Source: CAYMPW01 sp964392725
GTDB taxonomy: Archaea > Thermoplasmatota > Thermoplasmata > Methanomassiliicoccales > Methanomethylophilaceae
Direction: 5' to 3'
Length of the DNA stretch: 14,855 nucleotides
Assembly: GCA_964392725.1 (NCBI GenBank)
Contig: CAYMPW010000025.1
Location: 1 to 14,855 of the forward strand
Positions within the stretch are counted from its first letter, which is position 1, and every line of letters begins with the position of its first letter. The notes beneath the pieces are model-generated. The model was not told where the DNA came from. It worked only from the letters and a program-made list of their open reading frames with translations, and did no database searches. A program made the translations under genes and the position numbers. Shown piece after piece: positions 6,443 to 14,190 of the stretch.

Positions 6443-8283
6443 GGGAACCTCCAGTTTAAGCCTACTCCGAGGCCTCCGACAAGGATTGCTGCAGCTCCTA
6501 TTCCCATTATGATTACATTGCCTGATATGTATCCAATCAGCGCAATGATTGCGCCTACGAGGATTATTATCGCGAATATAATAGGTGAAAGCTCTACAAC
6601 ATCAGGGATTATTGGGGGCAAAGGCTCCGGAGGAACATAATCGCCTTCTATAAGATCGGGAACATCCAACACTTCAAGAGTGAACGAGTTTACCGCTTCT
6701 CCCTTTAATGTCATGGAATTTATATCCAATTTGTAACCGGGTTGCATGGATATGGTGTTCGCGGCTTCTCCCGTATTGGTTGCGATGTTAGCCGGGCCCC
6801 ACACTGCTGCGATTCCGATCTGATTCCAATCAACTGTACCGGTTGTGATAGTTTGGTTTTTCAAATAGGTCAAGGGCGTAAACAACACATCTTCCGCAAG
6901 CTTTTTTCCCGAATTATCTATAATGTCACCCTTACAAAGAAGGCCCATTGCGTTAAGCGACAGCGTTATTTTCATCTTATTAAGGTTGTTTTCATTACGT
7001 TCGTAATAGTCCGAGATCTGCTGCATTGCAGATGTGTAAATTAACGCACGTTCATCAGATGTAAGTGTGTAGTTATTGTATGATGTAAGTATCGAAGAGG
7101 GTGAAATGAATGCGTTAGATTCACCGCATGCATCGAATATTGTCCATTGTGCCTGTGCAGCTTCGGCTGCAGCATCTACAACAAAGGTGCATGATTCAAG
7201 AACCGCGGATATAGATCTAAATGCGGGGATAATGCTAACCGCATTGTCACCGGCAACATAGTTTGCGTGTTTAACCGCAAAAGAAAGCTCCGTATTGTCG
7301 CCCTTTGTTCCACCATCGAGGATATTTGCGTTTTGTCCGTTGAATGATGCCAAGGTTGCGTTTCCATCTACAACAAGAGCTACACCTGGCGTTACCTGGG
7401 CTGTATCGGTTGTTGCGACTTGTGTTATGCTTCCGAGGTATGAACGGCCTGCCTGTGCTTCGTAAACGCCTGATGGAATTTCCATAGCAGAAATGTCGTT
7501 ACGGCCTTCATTCAAGAGGTAGTCTTTTCCGGCCCCATCGGTAATTACAGCGTTTCCTCCATCCACATACAAAAAGCCATCTGTAGATCTGATGTATATC
7601 CTATCTTCCGCGGCAGATGTAATTGTAGCTGCCATACCGTACTCACCATATGGTGTTGCTGTTGAACTAGCATTGGTGATGTATTCTGCGGATCCTGCGA
7701 TAAAACCAACCTGCATTGCGTTCTTACCATATGTGTCCGCTACATCTGCTTTGTTCCAATCTACGATAAGATTATCCAAAGGCCTGAATGTCTCGCCAAT
7801 GTAGAAGGCGGCTGCCTGTGCTTCCGCCGCCATACGATCGTATACAATGCTATTCGAAAGAACTGCATTAGGGCTGTAGTCTCTGTCGATAGTCCATACT
7901 TCCGCGCATGAGATCTCGGCCTGCCTTTGTGCGTATGTCGAGATATAATTAAGTGTGGGTGCGGTTGATGTTGTTTTGTTTGTAATAAGCTCCAGCATGT
8001 TGTGCTGTTCGTTTATGATCTTCTTTGCTTCGGCCGTTCTATATTGTTGTTTTAATTCGTCGGTGTTCCCGCCGTCTCCTGCTTCATGTGGCCAGAAATG
8101 CTGTGTCACCAATGTACCGGATACGCCCAATGCAGCTCCTGCGAGGAATATAGCAGCAACTACCAGCCCAGATGTTATAACGAACCCATCTGTTTCCTCT
8201 TCTTCTGCAGTGAAAACTGCAAAAGTGCATACTGAAAGTATGCACATTGCAGTGGCCACAGCCAAGAGTTTATGATTATCCAT
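6433..8283 (-). CDS. Large membrane-anchored surface protein, family unknown (616 aa)
   Basis: The start is the ATG at 8283, sharing one base with the TGA of the preceding gene (TGATG), with GGTGG five bases upstream inside that gene's last codons. Hydrophobic segments occur at about 6-26 and 36-57, separated by an acidic stretch (AEEEETDG), so the N-terminus is a signal anchor or a two-helix hairpin. An ectodomain of about 490 residues follows, rich in Ala/Thr/Asn. Its first part is helical (KQQYRTAEAKKIINEQHNML) and the later part is beta-like. A proline-rich linker (YVPPEPLPPIIPDV) leads to two C-terminal membrane helices ending a few residues before the stop. No known domain is recognised. 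The context suggests a spike or fibre-base component displayed with the two repeat-rich surface proteins. Confidence 0.7.
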   Translation of the reverse strand: MDNHKLLAVATAMCILSVCTFAVFTAEEEETDGFVITSGLVVAAIFLAGAALGVSGTLVTQHFWPHEAGDGGNTDELKQQYRTAEAKKIINEQHNMLELITNKTTSTAPTLNYISTYAQRQAEISCAEVWTIDRDYSPNAVLSNSIVYDRMAAEAQAAAFYIGETFRPLDNLIVDWNKADVADTYGKNAMQVGFIAGSAEYITNASSTATPYGEYGMAATITSAAEDRIYIRSTDGFLYVDGGNAVITDGAGKDYLLNEGRNDISAMEIPSGVYEAQAGRSYLGSITQVATTDTAQVTPGVALVVDGNATLASFNGQNANILDGGTKGDNTELSFAVKHANYVAGDNAVSIIPAFRSISAVLESCTFVVDAAAEAAQAQWTIFDACGESNAFISPSSILTSYNNYTLTSDERALIYTSAMQQISDYYERNENNLNKMKITLSLNAMGLLCKGDIIDNSGKKLAEDVLFTPLTYLKNQTITTGTVDWNQIGIAAVWGPANIATNTGEAANTISMQPGYKLDINSMTLKGEAVNSFTLEVLDVPDLIEGDYVPPEPLPPIIPDVVELSPIIFAIIILVGAIIALIGYISGNVIIMGIGAAAILVGGLGVGLNWRFPWT

Positions 8284-10442
8284 CATAACCACCATATCAA
8301 TGCGGCTATTGCTCCCAATCCTATAGAAAGATAGATCGCGGGTTGGTATCCAAACCATCCAACGATGGCTGCAATCAGTGCAAGAACAATAAACATTATT
8401 ACAATAATATCAGTTGTCGGCGAAGCGGTAAATGATACCTTCTCGAATTCTGCCGAGAGTGTTAAGTTATTTTCGATGATTATTATCCTGGAGTTATCGG
8501 TTGAACCGTCTGACCATTTAACGAATTTGTATCCGTTGTCTGCGTTAGCGGTAATGGTTACTGATGTATTTGGCGTATATTCCCCGGCCCCGATAACAGA
8601 TCCTCCGTCTCCTGCTGTGAGATTCACAGAATAGGTTACAAGATCTGTACCCGTTTTCAAAAATAAAGCTACATAAGATGCGTCTTTGGTTACGTAGATT
8701 GACCTGGGGTTATCGGTTGAACCGTCTGACCATTTAACGAACTCGAACCCGTCTGCGGGTGTTGCAATTATCATAGCTGTCGAATTAACTTCATAGGTTC
8801 CGCTACCATAAACGGCTCCACCGATAGATGGAGTAACATAGATGTTATATTTTACAGTTGGAACTGAAATCTCTTGAAATTCTGCGGAGATATTAGTATT
8901 GCTGTTTACTGTTATTGTACGGGGGTTCTGCGTGATTCCGTCTGACCATTTAACAAATTTGTAGCCGGTATCAGGTGATGCTGTGATGGTTACAGATGTT
9001 CCCGCGGGATACGAACCGCCGCCATTGACATTACCGCCCGTTCCTGCCGAGACTGTAAGGTTAACAGATTCTATAGGTACTTCGACCGCAACAAAGTTTG
9101 CGGAAAGTGTGATGCTTCCGTTTACTGTAATAGTGCGGGGGTTCTGTGTAGATCCGTCTGACCATGATTTGAATTTAAATCCATTTTCCGCGGTTGCAGA
9201 AATGACTGCGGAGGATCCTGCGACATAACTTCCGCTACCGTTTACGCTTCCGCCCGCTCCTGCGGACAAAGATACAGTATATTTCGTTACTGGGATCTCA
9301 ACTTTTTCAAAGGTTGCAGCAAGTGACATGTTGTTATTTACTGTGACGGATCTAGAGCTTTGCGTTGAACCATCTGACCAGTGGCTGAACTTAAAACCAC
9401 TATCTGCGGTTGCTTTGATTGTTACAGATGTTCCGATAGCATATGTTCCTCCGCCTGTTACGCTTCCACCCGTTCCTGCCGAGACGGTAAGAGTTACCTT
9501 TTCGGGTTCGGGTGCATCAATTGTAACGGATCTTGTGTACGTATCGGATCCTGCAGCATTAGTTACTTCCAAAACGATTTGATAGGTTCCGGGAGAATTG
9601 TAAGTGTGAGATAAATAAGATCTCGAAGAGGTGTAGCCGTCTCCGAAATCCCAAGAATAATCTTCAACATATTGGGAACCTTTACCATTAACTGATACGG
9701 TGTTTCCATTTTGAGAAATTGTAAAAGAGGCTGTTGGTTGCTCTAAAGAGGATCTCCATATAGCATAGATGTCAGCTTCTCCGGAGAGGTTAATTGTCGC
9801 TCCGGGGTTATATGTGCGTGTTCCTGACGAGGATAAACTCCAACCTGCAAATTCCATATCAGGTTCTGCAGTGAACATGCACTGCGGGAGTTTAACATTG
9901 CTGTCGGCTTCAACTGTGTTGGTTTCACCGGTTCCATTATTGGCATGGTAGGTTAATTCAAAGCCTGTAACTTCTATGTTAAAAGAACCGCTTACCTTCT
10001 GTGTCATTTGACCGGATCTGTCAGGCATATTGTATACGCCATATTCAATGTGGTATGTTCCTGTAGATTCGAAAACTCCTCTTATTTTGGTTGTAATTGT
10101 TGTTTGATCGGAACCAGAGGGGGATGTATAGGTATCGACAACAGAGAAATTGCCAGGCATACTTACACTGCTATTATTTTGACGATCGCTCCAGCCAAGA
10201 TACTTCTCTTCAGCAACCCACCAACCTCCATATTGTACAGTTTTTTTACCGCCCCATATTGTGACGGTGTCACCAATCTGAACAACATATGTTTGACCAT
10301 CAACATGCTGTCCAAGCTCAATAGATGTAGATGCTGCATCACTATCGTCTGCAACACCGGCAATCATAGACAGCGATGTTATGACCATAAGACTGGCCAT
10401 AAAAATGGCCAGAATATGTTTTTTATTTGTTTCGAACTTCAT
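8283..10442 (-). CDS. PKD and InlB-type repeat surface protein (719 aa)
   Basis: The start at 10442 has GGTGATC upstream, in which the TGA is the stop of the preceding gene. Parts in order: a signal peptide (about 1-36, ending near SDAA); a Tyr/Trp-rich beta domain (about 40-158); a Listeria-Bacteroides type repeat (about 161-231, with FAGWSLSSSG); a PKD domain (about 235-309, with WDFGDG and SHTYNSPGTY); five divergent InlB B-repeats spaced exactly 72 residues apart (about 315-674); and two C-terminal membrane helices (about 679-695 and 702-718). PKD and InlB repeats are extracellular beta modules used in adhesins and surface fibres. The protein is probably held in the membrane by its C-terminus with a stalk of repeats pointing outward, and may act as stalk or co-receptor for the diversified protein encoded just upstream. 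Confidence 0.85.
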   Translation of the reverse strand: MKFETNKKHILAIFMASLMVITSLSMIAGVADDSDAASTSIELGQHVDGQTYVVQIGDTVTIWGGKKTVQYGGWWVAEEKYLGWSDRQNNSSVSMPGNFSVVDTYTSPSGSDQTTITTKIRGVFESTGTYHIEYGVYNMPDRSGQMTQKVSGSFNIEVTGFELTYHANNGTGETNTVEADSNVKLPQCMFTAEPDMEFAGWSLSSSGTRTYNPGATINLSGEADIYAIWRSSLEQPTASFTISQNGNTVSVNGKGSQYVEDYSWDFGDGYTSSRSYLSHTYNSPGTYQIVLEVTNAAGSDTYTRSVTIDAPEPEKVTLTVSAGTGGSVTGGGTYAIGTSVTIKATADSGFKFSHWSDGSTQSSRSVTVNNNMSLAATFEKVEIPVTKYTVSLSAGAGGSVNGSGSYVAGSSAVISATAENGFKFKSWSDGSTQNPRTITVNGSITLSANFVAVEVPIESVNLTVSAGTGGNVNGGGSYPAGTSVTITASPDTGYKFVKWSDGITQNPRTITVNSNTNISAEFQEISVPTVKYNIYVTPSIGGAVYGSGTYEVNSTAMIIATPADGFEFVKWSDGSTDNPRSIYVTKDASYVALFLKTGTDLVTYSVNLTAGDGGSVIGAGEYTPNTSVTITANADNGYKFVKWSDGSTDNSRIIIIENNLTLSAEFEKVSFTASPTTDIIVIMFIVLALIAAIVGWFGYQPAIYLSIGLGAIAALIWWL
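8421..9500 (-). repeat. Five tandem 216-bp units encoding 72-residue InlB-type repeats
   Basis: The 'SAGTGG' motif and its equivalents recur at residues 321, 393, 465, 537 and 609 of the 719-residue protein, an exact 72-residue (216-bp) period with no insertion or deletion. Each unit carries a GG-SV-G-G-Y start, a 'G-KF-WSDGST' core and an 'R-I-V' strand. A stretch of about 33 bases spanning the WSDGSTDN codons appears identical in the last two units (near 8494 and 8708). The constant period points to expansion by recombination between units. Confidence 0.85.
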
Positions 10443-10447
10443 TTAGA

Positions 10448-12835
10448 TCACCAAACAAACTGAATTACTCCCAGCGCGGAAAGCACGAGCGCGGATATGA
10501 TCATAATAACGGATGCTCCGGTTGTTGCTACGAGGTGGCCTGTTACGATACCCCCAGCGATCAAAAATACAACAACAAAACCAACGATTGCATTGATCAT
10601 AATTACATCTGTTTTTTCGCTGCCTTCTACGGGAGCTTCCTCACACACTACTGTGATAGTTACATCGCCAGTAACAGCATCTGATGGGATGCTTATCTTA
10701 CCTTCCTTGTATGTGAATCCTGTAAACTCCGCGCCTCCGATTGACACTAAAACCGTTGTGGGCAAATTGTGGCCTTCACGGGGCGTTATAGTAATGTCCA
10801 CGGCCTCTTTAAAGCCGAGACTTGGTGAGGTGTAAGTACCGTCAGTAATTACCAATTTAAGCTTGAAAACGGCTCCAGGGCATTCTGCGATTAACTGAAT
10901 ATCTCCGGTAACCTTTTCGCCGGGAATTACGATCTGACCGGTTGAATCATCGTAGAGGTATTCTGTGATTGTTGTGCCCGCTACCTTAACGGTTACCGCG
11001 TTAGGCAATACACACCCTTCAGTGGGTGTAATTGTTACGGTGATCGCTTGGCCTTTGATTGCATTTACTGCCGATGCGGATCCTGATGTGATCTCGCTTG
11101 TGAAAGTGTACTTTTCAAGCCATTTTGCGTTGATTGTTGTTGTTGCATTAATTGTTGTGTTTTCGAAGTCGAATTTTTCACCGGAGAAATCGGATGCGAG
11201 ATACCAGCCGTCAAACTGGTGGCCTTCGCGCTGCGGTGCTTCGGGTAATGTTGCGTAGTTGCCTTCCACGATCGTCTGCGTCGGCACTGCCGTGCCGCCG
11301 TTCACATTAAAGGTAACGTCGTATGTCTGCAACTCCGACGCGGCACCCGCGTCGAAAACGTAAGCCAGGCGCGCCCCGCAACTCGTATTAGAATAGTCAA
11401 GGGAATAGGTGATGAAATACGAGACCCCAGCAAAGGAAACATTGCCCCAACCGCCGCCGACATAGAAGAGGGCTTCAGATGTTGAACTTGACATGTAGTC
11501 GTAAACTTTTTTATCGTAAGCATTAGCGGTGTTCATACCCCAAAACATAGGGTTTGTACTAATTGTATCGGTGTATCCTGCTTTACTTGGATTGACCATG
11601 TTTATTTTATCGGAGGACGTGCCGTTGGTTATTGTGCTGTTTTGACCAACCCAGATGTTACCGGAACTATCACGCACAATATCATCAAGGAACTCGTTGA
11701 GAGATCCCCAAGAATTTTCAATGTATGCTTTAACCCCGGATGTTTTTCCAGATGTATCTCCATAGAACATACCGGAGGTGTTCATAGATCCTGTTGTTGT
11801 GGGCCCTGATCCGCTTACATTACCCTGACCGATTGTACCCTGAGCATCAAAAGTACCCATTGTTGAAACCACGATACATCTATACAACTGCCACTGGTGG
11901 AAATTCCACTGTGAGGCCATTCCATTTACTACTGTGTTATTGTCGGCTTTATCGCGGAATACATCACGGGTTGTAGAAGCCGTAGGAGTTGCGGCGGAAA
12001 CAGACATTAACTTTTCATCTTTGATTGTTCCTTCAAAGACACCAACGCCGTAATATTCATAGATATGAGGCTGGAAGCTTCCATCGAAGGATACAAGCTT
12101 AATATGCGCGTATGCAACGCCTGTAGAACAGTCGTTGGAGAGTGTGAGTGTTGTTGCTGTAGTTGATACGTAGATTGTGGGAATACACCACATTACGTTA
12201 TTGTTTTTGATGTCGTTGGCTGCGGATGTTCCGTTATCGTACTTTGTAAGATCTGCGGGATTGAGTTTACCCTTCATAGATCCATCCGCTGCAAACACCG
12301 CATAATAACAATGTTTGATCAATGCATTAGAGACATCCCATCCTGCTGCTTCAACGGAATGCGCGCCAGATGTTGAATTTTTAACCGGGCTAAGTCCGGC
12401 AAGATCATCAGCGTAAGTAAGTGCAGATGTGTTTGTTGCGTTGAAATTTGCAGAGTTGAAATTAACTGTAAAAACAAACTTTTCAACATATTCTATTGTA
12501 AGTTTGAATGATTTACCGCCAACTGGCGTAAAAGTTTTGAGTTGGGATACTTTTTCCTGGTATTCCTCACCAGAGATATACCATAAAGAAGTTGCTGCCA
12601 ACCTAAATGTTGCCTTACCGCTTGCATCTGTTTCAGCAGTAATATTTGATAAACCATCCTTTGCGGGATCTGCAGTAATCGTAATTCCTTCCACACCGAG
12701 ATCTGTGGATACGATCAAAACAGATTCATTGCCTGCTGCTTCAACATCTGCGACATATACCGAAGATACGGATATGATGCACAACATCATTATTGCAAAA
12801 ACAGACAGTATTTTTTTCATATTTTGCGTATTCAT
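10448..12835 (-). CDS. DGR target: diversified C-terminally anchored surface protein (795 aa)
   Basis: This is the protein diversified by the retroelement. Its ATG overlaps the RT stop (ATGA), so the two are coupled; an ATG at 12820 is an alternative start. Order of parts: a signal peptide (about 1-34); a carboxypeptidase-regulatory or Ig-like beta domain (about 38-122); a large domain (about 125-495) with WNFHQWQLYRC and, at its end, GGGWGN to GARLAYV, which fits the C-type-lectin/FGE-like fold that carries variable residues in DGR targets; a Listeria-Bacteroides repeat (about 504-576, with FDGWYL); two related beta repeats (about 577-655 and 656-732); and two membrane helices (about 745-765 and 772-793). 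The VR covers residues 456-493. Nine residues (462, 466, 468, 475, 476, 477, 485, 486, 491) differ from the template. It probably binds variable ligands or host surfaces. Confidence 0.9.
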   Translation of the reverse strand: MNTQNMKKILSVFAIMMLCIISVSSVYVADVEAAGNESVLIVSTDLGVEGITITADPAKDGLSNITAETDASGKATFRLAATSLWYISGEEYQEKVSQLKTFTPVGGKSFKLTIEYVEKFVFTVNFNSANFNATNTSALTYADDLAGLSPVKNSTSGAHSVEAAGWDVSNALIKHCYYAVFAADGSMKGKLNPADLTKYDNGTSAANDIKNNNVMWCIPTIYVSTTATTLTLSNDCSTGVAYAHIKLVSFDGSFQPHIYEYYGVGVFEGTIKDEKLMSVSAATPTASTTRDVFRDKADNNTVVNGMASQWNFHQWQLYRCIVVSTMGTFDAQGTIGQGNVSGSGPTTTGSMNTSGMFYGDTSGKTSGVKAYIENSWGSLNEFLDDIVRDSSGNIWVGQNSTITNGTSSDKINMVNPSKAGYTDTISTNPMFWGMNTANAYDKKVYDYMSSSTSEALFYVGGGWGNVSFAGVSYFITYSLDYSNTSCGARLAYVFDAGAASELQTYDVTFNVNGGTAVPTQTIVEGNYATLPEAPQREGHQFDGWYLASDFSGEKFDFENTTINATTTINAKWLEKYTFTSEITSGSASAVNAIKGQAITVTITPTEGCVLPNAVTVKVAGTTITEYLYDDSTGQIVIPGEKVTGDIQLIAECPGAVFKLKLVITDGTYTSPSLGFKEAVDITITPREGHNLPTTVLVSIGGAEFTGFTYKEGKISIPSDAVTGDVTITVVCEEAPVEGSEKTDVIMINAIVGFVVVFLIAGGIVTGHLVATTGASVIMIISALVLSALGVIQFVW
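11336..11354 (-). promoter_or_regulatory. GC-rich hairpin just 3' of VR (DGR target-site hairpin)
   Basis: CGACGCGG and CCGCGTCG form a perfect 8-bp stem around a 3-base loop, two bases beyond the 3' end of VR on the coding strand. The sequence after TR has no such structure. In the Bordetella phage DGR a GC-rich hairpin or cruciform directly after VR is needed for efficient homing and marks VR, not TR, as recipient. Position and asymmetry match, while the loop differs in length from the tetraloop known there. The hairpin lies within codons for the target protein. Confidence 0.75.
11357..11471 (-). repeat. DGR variable repeat (VR), 115 bp
   Basis: Aligns without gaps to the template at 14040-14154. 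It has 104 identical positions and 11 differences, each one an A in the template's coding (minus) strand: five A to T, four A to G and two A to C. Template residues N, D, N, N, N, N, N, Y, D become G, V, F, I, T, Y, S, C, A. No other type of change is present. A GC-rich run (GGGGCGCGCCTGG) lies near the 3' end and is likely part of the initiation site for mutagenic homing; one variable codon lies between it and the end of the repeat. Confidence 0.97.
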
Positions 12836-13914
12836 ACACTCACATTCCTATTATTCAAGAAATTCTTTGAAAATTCCTTTCTTACTTGTTTAAGATGGGC
12901 AACATGTTCATTGATTGGTGCTAAAGTTGCACGATTCAACCTATAAGAATTACACCATTTGAGAACACCATTATATGATGCCAACGTGCCCAGATCGTGA
13001 CAGTCCAGTTTTTCCCCGGATTCTATTTTTTTCAAAAGCCTTTTAGCGGCTTTTTTGAGATTCATTTTTGTAGTTTTTCTTAAAAGACGGTATCCCCTAA
13101 AAGTACGATAACCGAGATAATCAATACCGCGAATATCAATAGGATAAACTTGCCAATTATCCTTCAATGTTAAATCGATCGCGTTAAGTTTTTCATCAAT
13201 ATATTTTCTAATTTTATGTAGCCAAGGCTTACTGTAACCCAATATAGTTACATCATCTGCATATCTAGATAAGTAATGGACATGCTTCTTTTCTTTAAGA
13301 TCGTGATCTATTTCGGAAAAATAATAATTAGCAAAAAACTGTGATGTGTAATTGCCAATAGGAATACCCGATAATGGATATTCATCAATTATTGCATCCA
13401 TCAACCACAAACAATCACGATCTTTTATCTTTCTGCGAAGTTTGTTTTTAAGATTTATTTTGCTGATAGATGGGAAATATTTTTTAATATCAGTCTGTAA
13501 ACAATACTTTACTTTAGGATCCTCCAAATATTTATCCAACTGCTTAAGGGCCTTGTGTGTTCCGCGTCCAGGAATAGATGCGTATGTTTGAGGTATAAGC
13601 GATCTCGTAAGAATTGGCCCCGCAACTTGCATCAAAGCCCAATGTACTATCCTATCAGGATAAAACGGAAGTGCAGCAATAACTCTTATTTTACGGGTTC
13701 TCTTTTCCACGTACGGGAAGGTGTGATACTCCGAAGATCTAAAGGTATGATTAATCAGAGACTTCTGAATTTCTCTCAAAAACGGTTCCGGATCTTCCAG
13801 GATTTTTTGTACTTCCGGATCTCTTTTTTTTCTTTTAGTTGCATTTTTCAGTGCTAAGGTAAGATTGTCCATGGAGACTATATCCGCCCAAAGGTTACCT
13901 GCTCTTTTTACCAT
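12832..13914 (-). CDS. DGR reverse transcriptase (360 aa)
   Basis: A retron/group-II-intron-like RT specialised for mutagenic retrohoming. The start at 13914 is supported by AAGGTGG seven bases upstream. Motifs in order: basic N-terminal part with RKIRVIAALPFYPDRIVHWALM (about 74-95); PGRGTHKAL (about 115-123); TDIKKYFPSI with the first catalytic Asp (about 141-150); GIPIGNYTSQFFAN (about 183-196), the SQ-containing motif 4 typical of DGR RTs, where other RTs have QG; YADDVTIL, the catalytic YADD at 218-221; and a thumb-like basic C-terminus with YNGVLKWCNSYRL (about 314-326). Length fits the family. All catalytic residues are present, so the enzyme is expected to be active. It sits between TR and target gene. 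I recognise no gene name. Confidence 0.95.
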   Translation of the reverse strand: MVKRAGNLWADIVSMDNLTLALKNATKRKKRDPEVQKILEDPEPFLREIQKSLINHTFRSSEYHTFPYVEKRTRKIRVIAALPFYPDRIVHWALMQVAGPILTRSLIPQTYASIPGRGTHKALKQLDKYLEDPKVKYCLQTDIKKYFPSISKINLKNKLRRKIKDRDCLWLMDAIIDEYPLSGIPIGNYTSQFFANYYFSEIDHDLKEKKHVHYLSRYADDVTILGYSKPWLHKIRKYIDEKLNAIDLTLKDNWQVYPIDIRGIDYLGYRTFRGYRLLRKTTKMNLKKAAKRLLKKIESGEKLDCHDLGTLASYNGVLKWCNSYRLNRATLAPINEHVAHLKQVRKEFSKNFLNNRNVSV

Positions 13915-14030
13915 GCAGAAACCACCTTACGTTTAAGCTCCGGGCTTTCGCATTGCACGCTACTAACACGGTTTAAAATTTTGTTTTCTATTTCACCAAG
14001 AGGTGTGGTGCGGTATGTTTTGAATTTCAT
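13908..14030 (-). CDS. Possible 40-residue peptide between TR and RT
   Basis: An ATG at 14030, ten bases after TR ends, opens a frame of 40 codons (MKFKTYRTTPLGEIENKIL to KRKVVSAW) whose TAA overlaps the RT start (ATGGTAA). The overlap has the form of translational coupling and the composition is protein-like and basic. Against it, only AGGA at very short spacing precedes the ATG. The same frame also runs back through TR, so it may be left over from the gene copy that gave rise to TR. If translated, it could help RT expression or be a reduced accessory protein. It is much shorter than Avd. Confidence 0.35.
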   Translation of the reverse strand: MKFKTYRTTPLGEIENKILNRVSSVQCESPELKRKVVSAW

Positions 14031-14039
14031 AAATCCTGG

Positions 14040-14154
14040 AACGTAATCCAGGCGCGCCCCGTAATTCGTATTAGAATAGTCAAGGGAATTGTTGTTGAAA
14101 TACGAGACCCCAGCATTGGAATCATTGCCCCAATTGCCGCCGACATAGAAGAGG
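14040..14154 (-). repeat. DGR template repeat (TR), 115 bp, with its RNA
   Basis: This is the unmutated donor copy for the VR. Its coding strand holds 25 adenines, many in AAC/AAT codons (eight Asn codons in the VR frame, three of them consecutive). Such codons can change to 15 amino acids without ever giving a stop. It lies 125 bases before the RT start and should be transcribed as part of an RNA that serves as template for cDNA synthesis. The reading frame stays open through it, but there is no convincing start codon with a binding site, so I treat it as non-coding RNA. Confidence 0.95.
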
Positions 14155-14190
14155 CCGGAACACCAACGCGCCACGGAAACACACCCACCA

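Larger units (their letters stand above)
11336..14154 (-). mobile_element. Diversity-generating retroelement (TR - RT - VR)
   Basis: The cassette holds, in transcription order, the template repeat, the reverse transcriptase and the target gene with the variable repeat and its downstream hairpin. Known DGRs reverse-transcribe the TR RNA with mutagenesis at adenines, and the cDNA replaces VR, leaving TR unchanged. Every element needed for this is visible except an Avd-type accessory protein and a mapped promoter. The RT gene is followed at once by the target gene (ATGA overlap), so RT and target should be made from one transcript. DGRs diversify in place and are not transposons. Confidence 0.93.

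Noticed and set aside
8421..9500. Regularly spaced repeats that could suggest a CRISPR array
   Set aside because: Units are 216 bp, contiguous, divergent and in frame within a protein gene; no short identical repeats with unique spacers are seen.
6077..10684. Long open frames on the + strand opposite the surface-protein genes
   Set aside because: They mirror the codon bias of the minus-strand genes, have no binding sites and give low-complexity or cysteine/valine-rich translations without domains.
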